From NCBI GenBank assembly GCA_035505655.1, contig DATJQP010000064.1, forward strand, positions 1 through 45,329: 45,329 nucleotides of DNA, given 5' to 3'. This DNA comes from JAGVPT01 sp035505655. Lineage in GTDB: Bacteria > Bacteroidota > Ignavibacteria > UBA10030 > UBA8401. Shown one piece after another: positions 33,375 to 42,830 of this stretch (positions are counted from its first letter, which is position 1; each line of letters opens with the position of its first letter). Under the pieces are notes generated by a model, which saw only the letters and a list, made by a program, of their open reading frames with translations, ran no database searches and was not told where the DNA came from. Both the position numbers and the translations under genes were made by a program.

Positions 33375-34091
33375 ATGAAGCGACTCCTGACAATCAACCT
33401 TGGCAGGACGAAGTACGCCGACGCCTGGGAACTTCAGAGGAAGGTCTTCGCAGCCCGTTTGGAAGGATCCATTCCGGATGTTCTTCTCCTGACCGAGCAC
33501 GAGCCTGTCTATACGCTTGGCAAAGGCTCGGATGCGAATCATCTTCTCGCCAACGATGTTGAATTAAAAGAGCGGCACGTCGACCTCTTCAACATCGACA
33601 GGGGCGGTGACGTCACGTTCCACGGGCCGGGGCAGCTTGTAGGATATCCGATCCTCGACCTCAACGGGTTCTACCCGGATATCCATCGATACCTCCGGGA
33701 CCTGGAGGAGGTCCTCATCAGAACGGCGGCGGATTTCGGGATCTCCGCGGGGAGGTCGGATGGTTACACGGGGGTGTGGGTGAAGAATGACAAGATCGCG
33801 GCGATCGGCGTTAAGGTAAGCCGATGGGTCACGATGCATGGATTCGCTCTCAATGTCAACACGGACCTTTCGTATTTCGAAAGGATCATTCCGTGCGGTA
33901 TCTTCCACAAAGGAGTGGCGTCGCTCAGCGGCCTTCTAAACAGAGAACTTGAGATGACCGATGTTGTCGGGTCGGTCATCCGTAACTTCGAATCGGTCTT
34001 TTCGGTGGCTTCGGAACTTACTGCTCTCAACGAATTGCTCCCGGGCAAACATCCCGCAGGCGCTTCCAGGGTTGAGGAGAAGACTTCATGA
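33375..34091 (+). CDS. lipB: octanoyl-[acyl-carrier-protein] transferase LipB
   Basis: A 238-residue protein. RGGDVTFHGPGQLVGYP is the family signature, Lys140 in DKIAAIGVK and Cys174 in IIPCGIFHKGVASL are the catalytic pair. It transfers octanoate from ACP to lipoyl domains, the first step of lipoate synthesis on E2. The C-terminal 35 residues are an extra tail. It overlaps the fused E1 gene (ATGA at 34088-34091). Confidence 0.93.
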   Translation: MKRLLTINLGRTKYADAWELQRKVFAARLEGSIPDVLLLTEHEPVYTLGKGSDANHLLANDVELKERHVDLFNIDRGGDVTFHGPGQLVGYPILDLNGFYPDIHRYLRDLEEVLIRTAADFGISAGRSDGYTGVWVKNDKIAAIGVKVSRWVTMHGFALNVNTDLSYFERIIPCGIFHKGVASLSGLLNRELEMTDVVGSVIRNFESVFSVASELTALNELLPGKHPAGASRVEEKTS

Positions 34092-36184
34092 CAACGAAGA
34101 AGCATTTGATGACGGTCCACAAGCATGATTTTGCCGCCGAGCGCGCAGCGACGAGTTTTGCACTGAGTTCATCCGTCGAGCAGTCGCCCGCGAAGGAGGA
34201 ACTCGTCAGGGCCTACAGAACCATGTTCACCGCCCGAACGATGGACGAGAAGGCGATGATCCTGCTGAAACAGGGAAAGATCCATTTTCATATCGGAGGC
34301 CCGGGGCATGAAGCCTGCCAGGTTGCTGCCGCCCTTGCGCTCAGACCGGGACATGACTGGGCCTATCCGTATTATCGCGATCTTGCGTTCGCTCTCCATT
34401 ACGGCTCAACGCCCTACGAAATCTTCCTTGAGTCGATGCACCGCCTCGGCGGCCCAAGCTCGAACGGGCGGCAGATGCCCGCTCACTACGGCGACAAGGC
34501 CCTTCGCATGCCGGCTCAATCGAGCCCGACGGGGACGCAGTTCCTTCAGGCGGTGGGGACCGCCATGGGAGCCGTCAAAGAGGGAACGGACGAAATTGTC
34601 TATGTCTCTTCCGGCGAGGGAGCGACGAGCGAGGGAGAATTCAGCGAAGCTCTCAACTGGGCCTGTCGCGGCCGGTATCCGGTGGTGTTTCTGATCCAGA
34701 ACAACGGCTACGCGATCTCTGTCCCGGTTAAAGATCAGATAGCCGGTGGATCGATTGCCGAGCTTGTCAGCGGATACCCGAACCTGCTGCGATTCCATGT
34801 TGACGGAACCGATTTCCTTTCATCGTACAAAGCATTGCGCGAAGCCGTTGTGCACACGAGGTCGGGACTTGGGCCCAGCCTCATCGAGGCAGACGTGGTG
34901 CGGCTGTTTCCCCATTCATCCTCCGACGACGCCAGGAAGTATCTCGTCGCGGAAGAGCTCGAGCGAAACAGGTTGCGGGATCCGCTTCCGAAAATGGAAC
35001 AGTGGCTCCTCGAAGAGGGAATCCTCCCGGAGGCCGAGCTCGACGAGCTGAAGTCGGACGTGAGGAGAGAGGTCAACGAGGCAGCCGAAAGGGCGGAAGC
35101 CCAACCGAGTCCGGCGGCGGAGACAGCGGAGCGGAATGTCTACTCCCCGAATATCGTTGTTCCGCATGAGACGGAATTTCACCCGGCCCGCGAGGGAAAG
35201 AACATCGTCATGGTCGATGCCATCAACCATGCTCTCCACGAAGAGATGGGGGCAAACCCAAAGATGCTTGTTTACGGCGAAGACGTCGCCGGAAACAAGG
35301 GAGGAGTCTTCACCGCCACGAAGGGACTCACCGCCGCCTTCGGAGAGTCGCGAGCCTTCAATTCGCAGCTTGCGGAAGCGAGCATTCTCGGTACCGCGAT
35401 CGGACTTGCGATTCGTGGATTCAAGCCGGTTGTGGAAATTCAATTCGGCGACTACATCTGGCCATCCTTCATGCAGTTCAAGGACGAGCTGGTGCAACTC
35501 CGCTACCGCTCAGACGGAAATTTCTCCTGTCCGGTCGTGGTACGAGTCGCCGTCGGCGGATACATCCGCGGAGGTCTCTACCACAGTCAGAGCATCGAGG
35601 GTTTTTTTGCGCATATGCCCGGCCTCTGGATCGCCATGCCCTCGAATGCCGCGGACGCGAAAGGGTTGCTCAAGACGGCATGTCGCGAAGAAAACCCAGT
35701 TCTCTTCTGCGAACACAAAGGGCTCTATCGGCAGGGATTCGCATCGACCCCCGAACCCGATGAGCACTATCTTCTACCTTTTGGCAAGGCGAAGGTGAAG
35801 ACCGAGGGGACGGACATTACGGTTGTTGCGTGGGGAATGATGGTGCAACGCTCGCTCGAGGCCGCTAAGAAACTTGAACGAAAGGGAGTGAAGGTGGAAG
35901 TGATCGATCTCAGGACGATCTCCCCGTGGGACCGGGAGACAGTCCTGACTTCGGTGAAGAAGACGGGGAAGGTGCTTGTGGTCCATGAAGACACGCGCAC
36001 CGGCGGCTTCGGCGGAGAAATCGCGGCGGTCGTTGCCGAGGAGTGCTTCCGATGGCTCGACGGTCCCGTCATGAGGGTCGCCGCCAAGGATGCGCCGATT
36101 CCATTCGCTCCTGCGCTGGAGGCGGCAATCCTTCCTCAGGAGAGTGATATCACCGCTGCGCTTGAGAAGCTGGCGGCATTTTGA
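34088..36184 (+). CDS. 2-oxoacid dehydrogenase E1, fused alpha and beta subunits
   Basis: A 698-residue fusion. Residues about 30-335 are an E1 alpha domain with the TPP motif SSGEGATSEGEFSEALNWA (Glu where many have Asp). A charged, Ala/Pro-rich linker spans about 336-365. From about 366 there is an E1 beta domain with YGEDVAGNKGGVFTATKGL and VEIQFGDYIWP. The alpha half and the pairing with a BCDH-like E2 suggest a branched-chain 2-oxoacid (2-oxoisovalerate) dehydrogenase, which in Bacteroidota is often fused like this. The substrate is inference. It decarboxylates the oxoacid and acylates the E2 lipoyl group. Confidence 0.85.
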   Translation: MTTKKHLMTVHKHDFAAERAATSFALSSSVEQSPAKEELVRAYRTMFTARTMDEKAMILLKQGKIHFHIGGPGHEACQVAAALALRPGHDWAYPYYRDLAFALHYGSTPYEIFLESMHRLGGPSSNGRQMPAHYGDKALRMPAQSSPTGTQFLQAVGTAMGAVKEGTDEIVYVSSGEGATSEGEFSEALNWACRGRYPVVFLIQNNGYAISVPVKDQIAGGSIAELVSGYPNLLRFHVDGTDFLSSYKALREAVVHTRSGLGPSLIEADVVRLFPHSSSDDARKYLVAEELERNRLRDPLPKMEQWLLEEGILPEAELDELKSDVRREVNEAAERAEAQPSPAAETAERNVYSPNIVVPHETEFHPAREGKNIVMVDAINHALHEEMGANPKMLVYGEDVAGNKGGVFTATKGLTAAFGESRAFNSQLAEASILGTAIGLAIRGFKPVVEIQFGDYIWPSFMQFKDELVQLRYRSDGNFSCPVVVRVAVGGYIRGGLYHSQSIEGFFAHMPGLWIAMPSNAADAKGLLKTACREENPVLFCEHKGLYRQGFASTPEPDEHYLLPFGKAKVKTEGTDITVVAWGMMVQRSLEAAKKLERKGVKVEVIDLRTISPWDRETVLTSVKKTGKVLVVHEDTRTGGFGGEIAAVVAEECFRWLDGPVMRVAAKDAPIPFAPALEAAILPQESDITAALEKLAAF

Positions 36185-36228
36185 AACGATGAATACCATC
36201 CTTATCTCCAACAACGCGCGAAACGCGA

Positions 36229-37482
36229 ATGGCCATCGTTGACGTCGTTATGCCCCAGATGGGCGAGAGTATCGCCGAGGGGACAATAACGAAATGGTAC
36301 AAGAAGGTCGGCGACAAGATCACCAAGGATGAGACACTCCTGGAGATCAGCACGGACAAAGTCGACTCCGAGATTCCTTCCCCTTCCGGAGGAATTGTTG
36401 CGGAGCTCCTTTTTCCCGAGCAGAAGACCGTCGACGTCCATACCGTCATCGCGCGTATCGAGACAGATCCGAGCATCCCGCTCCGGCCGAGAGGTCAGCA
36501 TCCTTCGCCCGGGAATACGGACGTTGTCGCGGGGCTGAGACCGGATACAAACGATGTTCCGGCGGCAATTGCTTCGGCTCCGCGCCAGACGAAGGGGTCA
36601 GACGCCTTCTACTCGCCACTTGTCCTCAACATCGCGCGCACCGAGGATATCCCCCTGAGTGAGCTTGAGGGAATCACGGGAACAGGATCCGGCGGGAGGG
36701 TGACGAAAAATGATATCCTTGCATACATCGAGAGGCGAAAACCGGGGGGGGCTCAGTCGTCCGTCCCGGCCGCGCCGCGACCGTCCGGCGCCGTCGAAGT
36801 CGTCAAGATGGACACGATGCGAAAAGCGATCGCGGAGCACATGGTCCGAAGCATCCATACTTCCGCCCATGTCGGCTCCGTCACCGAGGCGGATCTTTCG
36901 AAGATTGCAGCTTACCGGGAGAAGCACAGGGAAGAGTTCGAGAAGCGCGAGGGTTTCAAGCTTACCTATACCCCTTTTTTTGTCGAAGCGGTGGTCCGAT
37001 CTTTGGCAGAATTTCCGATGGTGAACTCCTCCGTCGAAGGGGACTCCATTATCATCCGGAAGGATATCAATGTAGGCATCGCGGTTGCGCTCGAGCAAGG
37101 GCTAATCGTTCCAGTAATCAGGAACGCAGGATCGCTGGACTTCACGTCGCTCGCGCGTTCAGTGAACGACCTCTCGACGAGGGCAAGGACGAAGAAGCTC
37201 CTCCCGGCCGACGTCCAGGGGGGCACGTTCACGATTACGAACCCCGGGATTTTTGGAAATCTGTACGGATTCCCGATCATCAATCAGCCTCAGGTGGCGA
37301 TCCTCGGCGTCGGGGCGATCAAGAAGCGCCCCGTGGTGATCGACGACGCTATCGCCATACGCTCGATGGTCTACATCTCGATGTCGTATGACCATCGGAT
37401 CGTGGACGGTGCGTTAGGGGGAATGTTCCTTCAGCGTGTCGTCGAACACCTGGAAAAATTCGACGTCGGACGGGTCGTTTAG
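36229..37482 (+). CDS. dihydrolipoamide acyltransferase E2, partner of the fused E1
   Basis: A 417-residue E2. One lipoyl domain has the lipoylation site ISTDKVDSEIPSP (Lys at about 44), followed by an E1/E3-binding domain (SPLVLNIARTEDIPLSELEGITGTGSGGRVTKND) and the catalytic domain ending in SYDHRIVDGALGG with the active His and Asp. It passes the acyl group to CoA. It begins 44 bases after the E1 gene with no good ribosome-binding site, which suggests modest translation or coupling. Confidence 0.87.
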   Translation: MAIVDVVMPQMGESIAEGTITKWYKKVGDKITKDETLLEISTDKVDSEIPSPSGGIVAELLFPEQKTVDVHTVIARIETDPSIPLRPRGQHPSPGNTDVVAGLRPDTNDVPAAIASAPRQTKGSDAFYSPLVLNIARTEDIPLSELEGITGTGSGGRVTKNDILAYIERRKPGGAQSSVPAAPRPSGAVEVVKMDTMRKAIAEHMVRSIHTSAHVGSVTEADLSKIAAYREKHREEFEKREGFKLTYTPFFVEAVVRSLAEFPMVNSSVEGDSIIIRKDINVGIAVALEQGLIVPVIRNAGSLDFTSLARSVNDLSTRARTKKLLPADVQGGTFTITNPGIFGNLYGFPIINQPQVAILGVGAIKKRPVVIDDAIAIRSMVYISMSYDHRIVDGALGGMFLQRVVEHLEKFDVGRVV

Positions 37483-37555
37483 CTTCCGGCATGGCGGAAT
37501 GCCCGAGAACAATTTCTCACGGCTGTGTTTCACTCACGAATCTGAGATTGAAAAA

Positions 37556-38419
37556 ATGGAGATCGAAACCATATCAGCGGCACGTCCCCGCAAGCCGGAG
37601 TGGCTTAAAGCGAAGGTCCCGGGGGGCGAGAATTATTCCGCGCTAAAGACCCTTATCGACAGCAGGTCCCTCCACACGGTGTGTCAGGAGGCGCGTTGCC
37701 CGAATATGGGAGAATGCTGGAATTCGGGAACGGCCACCTTTATGATCCTCGGCGACACCTGTACGCGGAGTTGCGGCTTCTGCGCCGTGAAGACTGGCCG
37801 ACCGATGTTTCTTGACAAGGACGAGCCCCGGAGAGTCTCGGAGGCGGTTGCCGCAATGAAGCTCCGGCACGCGGTGATCACCTCGGTGAACCGGGACGAG
37901 CTTTACGACGGAGGTGCACAGATCTTTGCCGAAACGATCAGGGGAATCCGCAGCCGCCTCCCGCAGTGCAGGATCGAAGTGCTGATCCCCGACTTTCAGG
38001 GAAGTGAAGCGGCGCTCAACATCGTCCTCGACGCCCAGCCGGATATCCTCAACCATAACACCGAAACGGTTCCGCGCCTCTACAAAACCGTTCGTCCCCA
38101 GGCGCAGTACAACCGGTCGCTCGAGCTTCTCGATCGGGCGAAGGAAAAGGGGTTCCTCACGAAGTCCGGGCTGATGGTGGGACTTGGGGAAACGATGGAG
38201 GAGGTCGTCGACACGATGAGCGATCTCAGGGAGGTCCGGTGCGACATCCTGACGATCGGCCAATACCTCCAGCCGACAAAGGAGCATCTCCCGGTGGAGC
38301 GATACGTCCATCCGGACGAGTTTGCGGAGCTAAAACGAACCGGACGTGAGATGGGTTTCCGCTACGTTGAATCGGGTCCCCTGGTCCGCAGCTCATACCA
38401 TGCGGCCGAACAAGTGTAG
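37556..38419 (+). CDS. lipA: lipoyl synthase LipA
   Basis: A 287-residue radical SAM enzyme. The auxiliary-cluster cysteines are Cys43, Cys48 and Cys54 (CQEARCPNMGEC); the radical SAM cysteines are Cys69, Cys73 and Cys76 (CTRSCGFC); the C-terminal RSSYHA supplies the serine ligand. It inserts the two sulfurs into the octanoyl group placed by LipB. ATG 37556 gives the family length; ATG 37499 would add 19 residues, and neither has a clear ribosome-binding site. Confidence 0.94.
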   Translation: MEIETISAARPRKPEWLKAKVPGGENYSALKTLIDSRSLHTVCQEARCPNMGECWNSGTATFMILGDTCTRSCGFCAVKTGRPMFLDKDEPRRVSEAVAAMKLRHAVITSVNRDELYDGGAQIFAETIRGIRSRLPQCRIEVLIPDFQGSEAALNIVLDAQPDILNHNTETVPRLYKTVRPQAQYNRSLELLDRAKEKGFLTKSGLMVGLGETMEEVVDTMSDLREVRCDILTIGQYLQPTKEHLPVERYVHPDEFAELKRTGREMGFRYVESGPLVRSSYHAAEQV

Positions 38420-38440
38420 TTTTTTTCACAAGGAGAAAGA

Positions 38441-39466
38441 ATGACAACTGCTGCATTGAAGAAAGATACGAAAGGGACGAAAGCCCTTCGCTGGAAAGAG
38501 ATCGGACTCTCGAACGCAAAGGTGATCGATCTGTACCGCCAGATGCTTCTTATCCGGAGGTTTGAGGAGCGCTCAGCGCAGGAGTACGGCAAGAGCAAGA
38601 TCGGAGGATTCTGTCACCTCTACATAGGCCAGGAGGCAGTGGGTGTCGGCGCCATCGCGGCGCTGAGAGAGGATGATTACATCTTTTCCGCGTACCGCGA
38701 TCACGGCCACGCAATCGCGCGCGGAATGGACCCGAAAGGAATCATGGCGGAGCTGTTTGGAAAATTCACCGGCTGCTCGAAGGGAGTCGGAGGCTCGATG
38801 CACATGTTCGACCTCGCAAAGGGCTTTATGGGAGGGTACGGGATCGTCGGGGGCCACGTGCCGCTGGCGTCGGGAACGGCCTTCGCCTCCAAATATCTCG
38901 GGAAGGATTCGGTGACGGTCTGCTTCTTCGGAGAGGCGGCCGCGAACCAGGGGGTCTTTCATGAAACCCTCAACCTTGCCGCTCTCTGGAAACTCCCGGT
39001 CGTCTTCATCTGCGAGAACAATCGGTTCGGGATGGGGACCGCTGTCGAACGGTCGACCGCCGTGTGGGACATTTATCAGAAAGCCTCTGCCTATGACATG
39101 ACGCGTCAATGGGTGGACGGCATGGACGTCCTGGAAATGTACCGCGTCGTGAAGGCGGCAGTGGATCGGGCGCGGGAAAAGAACGAGCCGACGATGCTCG
39201 AGGCGAGGACGTACAGGTTCCGCGGCCACTCCATGTCCGACCCGATTCACGGTCATTACCGGACGAAAGAGGAGGTCGAGGAACAGAAGAAGAGCGATCC
39301 TCTGCTGACATTCGGGAGGGAGCTTCTTGAAGCGAACGTCCTCAGCCAGTCGGTGATCGATGAGATGGAGCTGGAAATCAAGAAAATCGTCGACGGATCG
39401 GTCGAGTTCGCCGAGCATAGCCCGGAACCCCCGGCCGACGTCCTCTTTGAAAACGTCTACGTATAA
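38441..39466 (+). CDS. pdhA: pyruvate dehydrogenase E1 alpha subunit
   Basis: A 341-residue E1 alpha. RRFEERSAQEYGKSKIGGFCHLYIGQEAV, AYRDHGHAIARG and GGSMHMFDLAKGFMGGYGIVGGH are the PDH-type blocks. The TPP/Mg motif reads FFGEAAANQGVFHETLN, with GEA where GDG is usual. RFRGHSMSDP carries the phosphorylation-loop region. AAGGAGAAAG at 38429-38439 is a strong ribosome-binding site. It is followed by pdhB and an E2 gene, making a three-gene PDH set that relies on lpdA upstream for E3. Confidence 0.9.
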   Translation: MTTAALKKDTKGTKALRWKEIGLSNAKVIDLYRQMLLIRRFEERSAQEYGKSKIGGFCHLYIGQEAVGVGAIAALREDDYIFSAYRDHGHAIARGMDPKGIMAELFGKFTGCSKGVGGSMHMFDLAKGFMGGYGIVGGHVPLASGTAFASKYLGKDSVTVCFFGEAAANQGVFHETLNLAALWKLPVVFICENNRFGMGTAVERSTAVWDIYQKASAYDMTRQWVDGMDVLEMYRVVKAAVDRAREKNEPTMLEARTYRFRGHSMSDPIHGHYRTKEEVEEQKKSDPLLTFGRELLEANVLSQSVIDEMELEIKKIVDGSVEFAEHSPEPPADVLFENVYV

Positions 39467-39487
39467 AACTGAAAAGGGCATTGAAGT

Positions 39488-40465
39488 ATGGCAGTCATTG
39501 CGTTTCGTGAAGCACTGAACCAGGCGATGTGCGAGGAGATGGAGAGAGACCCCAACGTGTTCCTCATGGGGGAAGAGGTGGGCCAGTACCAGGGGGCGTA
39601 TAAAGTAAGCCAGGGGATGCTCCAGAAATTCGGGGAAAAGCGCGTCATTGACACGCCGATCACGGAAGCCGGATTTGCGGGGCTCGGCATCGGCGCGGCG
39701 ATGGTGGGCCTGCGGCCCATCGTCGAAATGATGACCTGGAATTTCGCGATCCTCGCGTTCGATCAGCTCTTCAACAACGCGGCGAAGATCCGCTACATGT
39801 CGGCCGGCCAGTTCAAAGTCCCGCTCGTTGTCCGGGGCCCCTCGGGGGCGGCGCACGCACTCGCCTCGCAGCACTCACAGTCCCTCGAGTCGATGCTCGC
39901 ACACGTACCCGGTCTTATCGTCATCATCCCGTCGACCCCCGCCGACGGAAAAGGATTGCTGAAGTCCGCGATCCGCGACGACAACCCGGTGATGTTTATG
40001 GAGAGCGAGATGATGTACGGCCACAAGGGTGAAGTGCCGGAGGAGGAATACCTCATTCCGATCGGCGTCGGCGACATCAAAAGAAAAGGCGAACATGTGA
40101 CGATCGTCGCCTGGTCAAAAATGCTTCATGTCTCGCTCGCGGCGGCCGATGAGCTCATGAAGGAGGGAATCGAGGCCGAGGTCATCGACCCGAGAACGAT
40201 TCGTCCGCTCGATGAGGACCTCATCATCAACTCGGTGAAAAAGACGAACCGTTGCGTCATCGTCGAAGAGGCATGGCCGTTCGCGTCGGTCGGAGCCGAG
40301 ATCGCGAGCAGAGTCCACTCGAAGGCGTTCGACTACCTCGACGCCCCGGTGGAGAGAGTGAACGGCGCCGATGTGCCGATGCCCTATGCGACGAACCTTG
40401 AAAAGCTCGCGCTGCCGAGCGTACCCAAAGTCGTCGCGGCGGTGAAGAAAGTTCTCTACCGCTAG
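39488..40465 (+). CDS. pdhB: pyruvate dehydrogenase E1 beta subunit
   Basis: A 325-residue E1 beta. FLMGEEVGQYQGAYKVSQGML, ITEAGFAGLGIGAAM and VVRGPSGAAHALASQHSQSLE, with PRTIRPLD, are characteristic. It forms the alpha2beta2 E1 with PdhA and completes the thiamine-diphosphate site. It begins 22 bases after pdhA. Confidence 0.92.
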   Translation: MAVIAFREALNQAMCEEMERDPNVFLMGEEVGQYQGAYKVSQGMLQKFGEKRVIDTPITEAGFAGLGIGAAMVGLRPIVEMMTWNFAILAFDQLFNNAAKIRYMSAGQFKVPLVVRGPSGAAHALASQHSQSLESMLAHVPGLIVIIPSTPADGKGLLKSAIRDDNPVMFMESEMMYGHKGEVPEEEYLIPIGVGDIKRKGEHVTIVAWSKMLHVSLAAADELMKEGIEAEVIDPRTIRPLDEDLIINSVKKTNRCVIVEEAWPFASVGAEIASRVHSKAFDYLDAPVERVNGADVPMPYATNLEKLALPSVPKVVAAVKKVLYR

Positions 40466-40499
40466 ACGTCACGAACTATAACCTGAAAGCGATTAGCAC

Positions 40500-41720
40500 A
40501 TGGCGACAAAAATAGCAATGCCGAAGCTCAGCGACACGATGGAGGAGGGAATCATCCTCAAGTGGATCAAGAAGGAGGGGGATGCCGTGAAGCAAGGGGA
40601 AATCATCGCGGAGGTTCAAACCGACAAGGCCGACATGGAGCTCGAAGCGTACGACACGGGCGTCCTGCGGAAGATTTTCGTTCCGGAAGGAAAGGGCGCG
40701 GCCGTAGGGAAACCGATTGCCATCATCGGCTCTCCCTCCGAAGACATCAGCGCTCTCCTCGCCGATACAAGTGCCCCTCCTGCCGTCCACGGGGCTGCGC
40801 CGTCGCCCACGGTTTCCGCTGTGGCTCCGGCACCGAGCGAATCTCCAAAGGCCGCTTCACCGACCGCCTCCGGCGACAACAGGCTGAAAGTCTCGCCTCT
40901 TGCCAAAGCGATCGCGGCCCAGAACAAGATCGATCTCCGGTCCATCGTTGGCTCGGGCCCGATGGGAAGGATCGTCAAGAAGGATCTCGAGGGGCCGCTG
41001 GCGAAGGCTTCGGGGCGGATTTCGAGGAGCTATTCCGCCGCGCCCACGCAGGAGATTCCGGTTTCGTTGATGCGGAAAACGATCGCGAAACGACTCGTCG
41101 AAAGCAAAACGACGGCTCCTCACTTCTACGTGACATACGAGATCGACATGCGCCGTGCGATCGACCTCCGGACTTCTCTCAACACATCAGGGGAAGTCAA
41201 GATAAGCTACAACGATATCATTGTTAAAGCGTGCGCCATGGCTCTCCGGAACCATCCCAGGGCGAACTCGACGTACGCCGGGGACAAGATCATTCAGCAC
41301 GGCGAGATCAACGTCGGCATCGCGGTCGCCCTCGAGGACGGGCTTATCACTCCCAACATCCGCAACACCGACATGAAGAGCCTCTTTGAGATCTCCGAAG
41401 AGTCGAAGGATCTGGCAGCGAAGGCAAGGGACAAGAAGCTGAAGCCGGAAGAGTTCAGCGGCGGGACGTTCACGGTGAGCAACCTGGGGATGTTTGGGGT
41501 GGAAGAATTCTCAGCGATCATTAACCCTCCCGAGGCGGCGATCCTGGCGGTCGGAGCAATTGCCGAAAGGCCGGTCGTCGAAAACGGCCAAATCGTCGTG
41601 GGGCATCGCCTTATGCTGACCCTCTCCTGCGACCACCGGGTTGTCGACGGCGCGGTAGGGGCTCAGTTTATGCAGGAGGTCAAACTGATCCTCGAGAACC
41701 CCTGGAAGCTCGCCATGTAA
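40500..41720 (+). CDS. pdhC: pyruvate dehydrogenase dihydrolipoamide acetyltransferase E2
   Basis: A 406-residue E2. The lipoyl domain at the N-terminus has VQTDKADMELEAYDTG with the lipoylated Lys, followed by an Ala/Pro linker, a peripheral-subunit-binding domain (VSPLAKAIAAQNKIDLRSIVGSGPMGRIVKKD) and the catalytic domain with SCDHRVVDGAVGAQFM. It makes acetyl-CoA from the acetyl-lipoyl group. It is the last gene of the oxoacid dehydrogenase cluster; no intrinsic terminator was seen after it. Confidence 0.9.
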   Translation: MATKIAMPKLSDTMEEGIILKWIKKEGDAVKQGEIIAEVQTDKADMELEAYDTGVLRKIFVPEGKGAAVGKPIAIIGSPSEDISALLADTSAPPAVHGAAPSPTVSAVAPAPSESPKAASPTASGDNRLKVSPLAKAIAAQNKIDLRSIVGSGPMGRIVKKDLEGPLAKASGRISRSYSAAPTQEIPVSLMRKTIAKRLVESKTTAPHFYVTYEIDMRRAIDLRTSLNTSGEVKISYNDIIVKACAMALRNHPRANSTYAGDKIIQHGEINVGIAVALEDGLITPNIRNTDMKSLFEISEESKDLAAKARDKKLKPEEFSGGTFTVSNLGMFGVEEFSAIINPPEAAILAVGAIAERPVVENGQIVVGHRLMLTLSCDHRVVDGAVGAQFMQEVKLILENPWKLAM

Positions 41721-41739
41721 TTTTTTTCGCGAGCGACCC

Positions 41740-41768
41740 TTGCATTTTCGGGCATTTTGAAGTAAATT
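41740..41768 (+). promoter_or_regulatory. sigma-70-type promoter of the rplM operon
   Basis: TTGCAT (41740-41745) and TAAATT (41763-41768) are separated by exactly 17 bases in an AT-rich patch that stands out from the surrounding GC-rich DNA. Transcription would start near 41775, about 36 bases before rplM. Confidence 0.65.
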
Positions 41769-41810
41769 TAAAAGCTTCGCAAAATTGAAATTTGAATATT
41801 GGAGGTTGTC

Positions 41811-42260
41811 GTGGCTTTTGGAGATAAGAGCACCCGATTCTTAAAGCAGACCGAAGTCGACCAGAAGTGGTATCTCGTCGACGCTCAGGGACAGACCCTG
41901 GGTCGCATCGCTTCCCAGGTAGCACACGTCCTGAGGGGAAAGCACAAGCCGATCTTCACGCCGAATATCGATGCCGGCGATTTTGTCATCGTTGTGAATG
42001 CCGAGAAGGTGAGGGTGACCGGCAAGCGGACCGAACTCAAGGCCTACTTCCACAACACCGGGTATCCGGGAGGGGCGGTGTTCGAGAGCTTCAAGGAGGT
42101 GCTCAAGAAAAACCCCGAAAGAGTCATCGAGCATGCCGTGAAGGGGATGCTCCCCCACAACAGGCTCGGACGGCGGATCCTCCGAAAACTGAAAGTGTAT
42201 GCGGGAACCGAGCATCCGCACGCCGCGCAGAAGCCCGTTGCGATGCCGGTCGGAAAATAA
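41811..42260 (+). CDS. rplM: 50S ribosomal protein L13
   Basis: A 149-residue L13. KWYLVDAQGQTLGRIASQVAHVLRGKHK, DAGDFVIVVNAEKV and KGMLPHNRLGRRILRKLKVY are family blocks. The start is GTG 41811, set by GGAGGT at 41801-41806; TTG 41799 would overlap that ribosome-binding site. It opens the ribosomal cluster, and rpsI follows as usual. Confidence 0.96.
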   Translation: MAFGDKSTRFLKQTEVDQKWYLVDAQGQTLGRIASQVAHVLRGKHKPIFTPNIDAGDFVIVVNAEKVRVTGKRTELKAYFHNTGYPGGAVFESFKEVLKKNPERVIEHAVKGMLPHNRLGRRILRKLKVYAGTEHPHAAQKPVAMPVGK

Positions 42261-42285
42261 GTTCACTTCATCCTGAAAGAGTCGA

Positions 42286-42678
42286 ATGCCTCAACACAAC
42301 ATCAGCACAGTCGGTCGCCGCAAAACCTCGGTCGCGAGGGTGATCCTCAAGCCGGGGACGGGGGTGATCACGGTCAACAAACTTCCATTCGAAAAATATT
42401 TCCCGCAGGAGATTTACAGGGCGAATATTACGAAGCCGTTTGCCGTTACCGAGACGGGCGGAAAATACGACGTCTCCGTCACCGTCGAAGGCGGAGGGAG
42501 TGCGGGGCAGGCCGGAGCCATGCGGCTCGGCATCGCGCGCGCCCTGGTGGAGGCGAACGATGAGCTTCGCGGTGCACTTCGCACCTACACGCTCCTCACC
42601 CGCGACCCGCGGATGGTCGAGCGGAAGAAATATGGCCAGAAGAAGGCCCGAAAGAGATTCCAGTTCTCCAAACGTTAA
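42286..42678 (+). CDS. rpsI: 30S ribosomal protein S9
   Basis: A 130-residue S9. VGRRKTSVARV at the N-terminus and the basic end KKYGQKKARKRFQFSKR, whose tail reaches the ribosomal P site, are diagnostic. Complete. Confidence 0.97.
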   Translation: MPQHNISTVGRRKTSVARVILKPGTGVITVNKLPFEKYFPQEIYRANITKPFAVTETGGKYDVSVTVEGGGSAGQAGAMRLGIARALVEANDELRGALRTYTLLTRDPRMVERKKYGQKKARKRFQFSKR

Positions 42679-42679
42679 G

Positions 42680-42696
42680 AGCCTCTGGAGGAGGCT
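42680..42696 (+). other. stem-loop between rpsI and rpsB
   Basis: AGCCTC (42680-42685) pairs with GAGGCT (42691-42696) immediately after the rpsI stop, with no T-run. It lies in a 152-base gap that serves as leader to rpsB; I recognise no known rpsB autoregulatory motif there. Confidence 0.35.
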
Positions 42697-42830
42697 GCGT
42701 GCTTCCCTCCTGCGCTTTCGACGGACTATCAAGCATACCTTCCGACTCGCGGGGAAGTGTGGTCCCATCCAGGCCATCCCCCGGGGAATGACGAAGGTAG
42801 AAGACACTAACTAAACCGCAAAGGAACACC

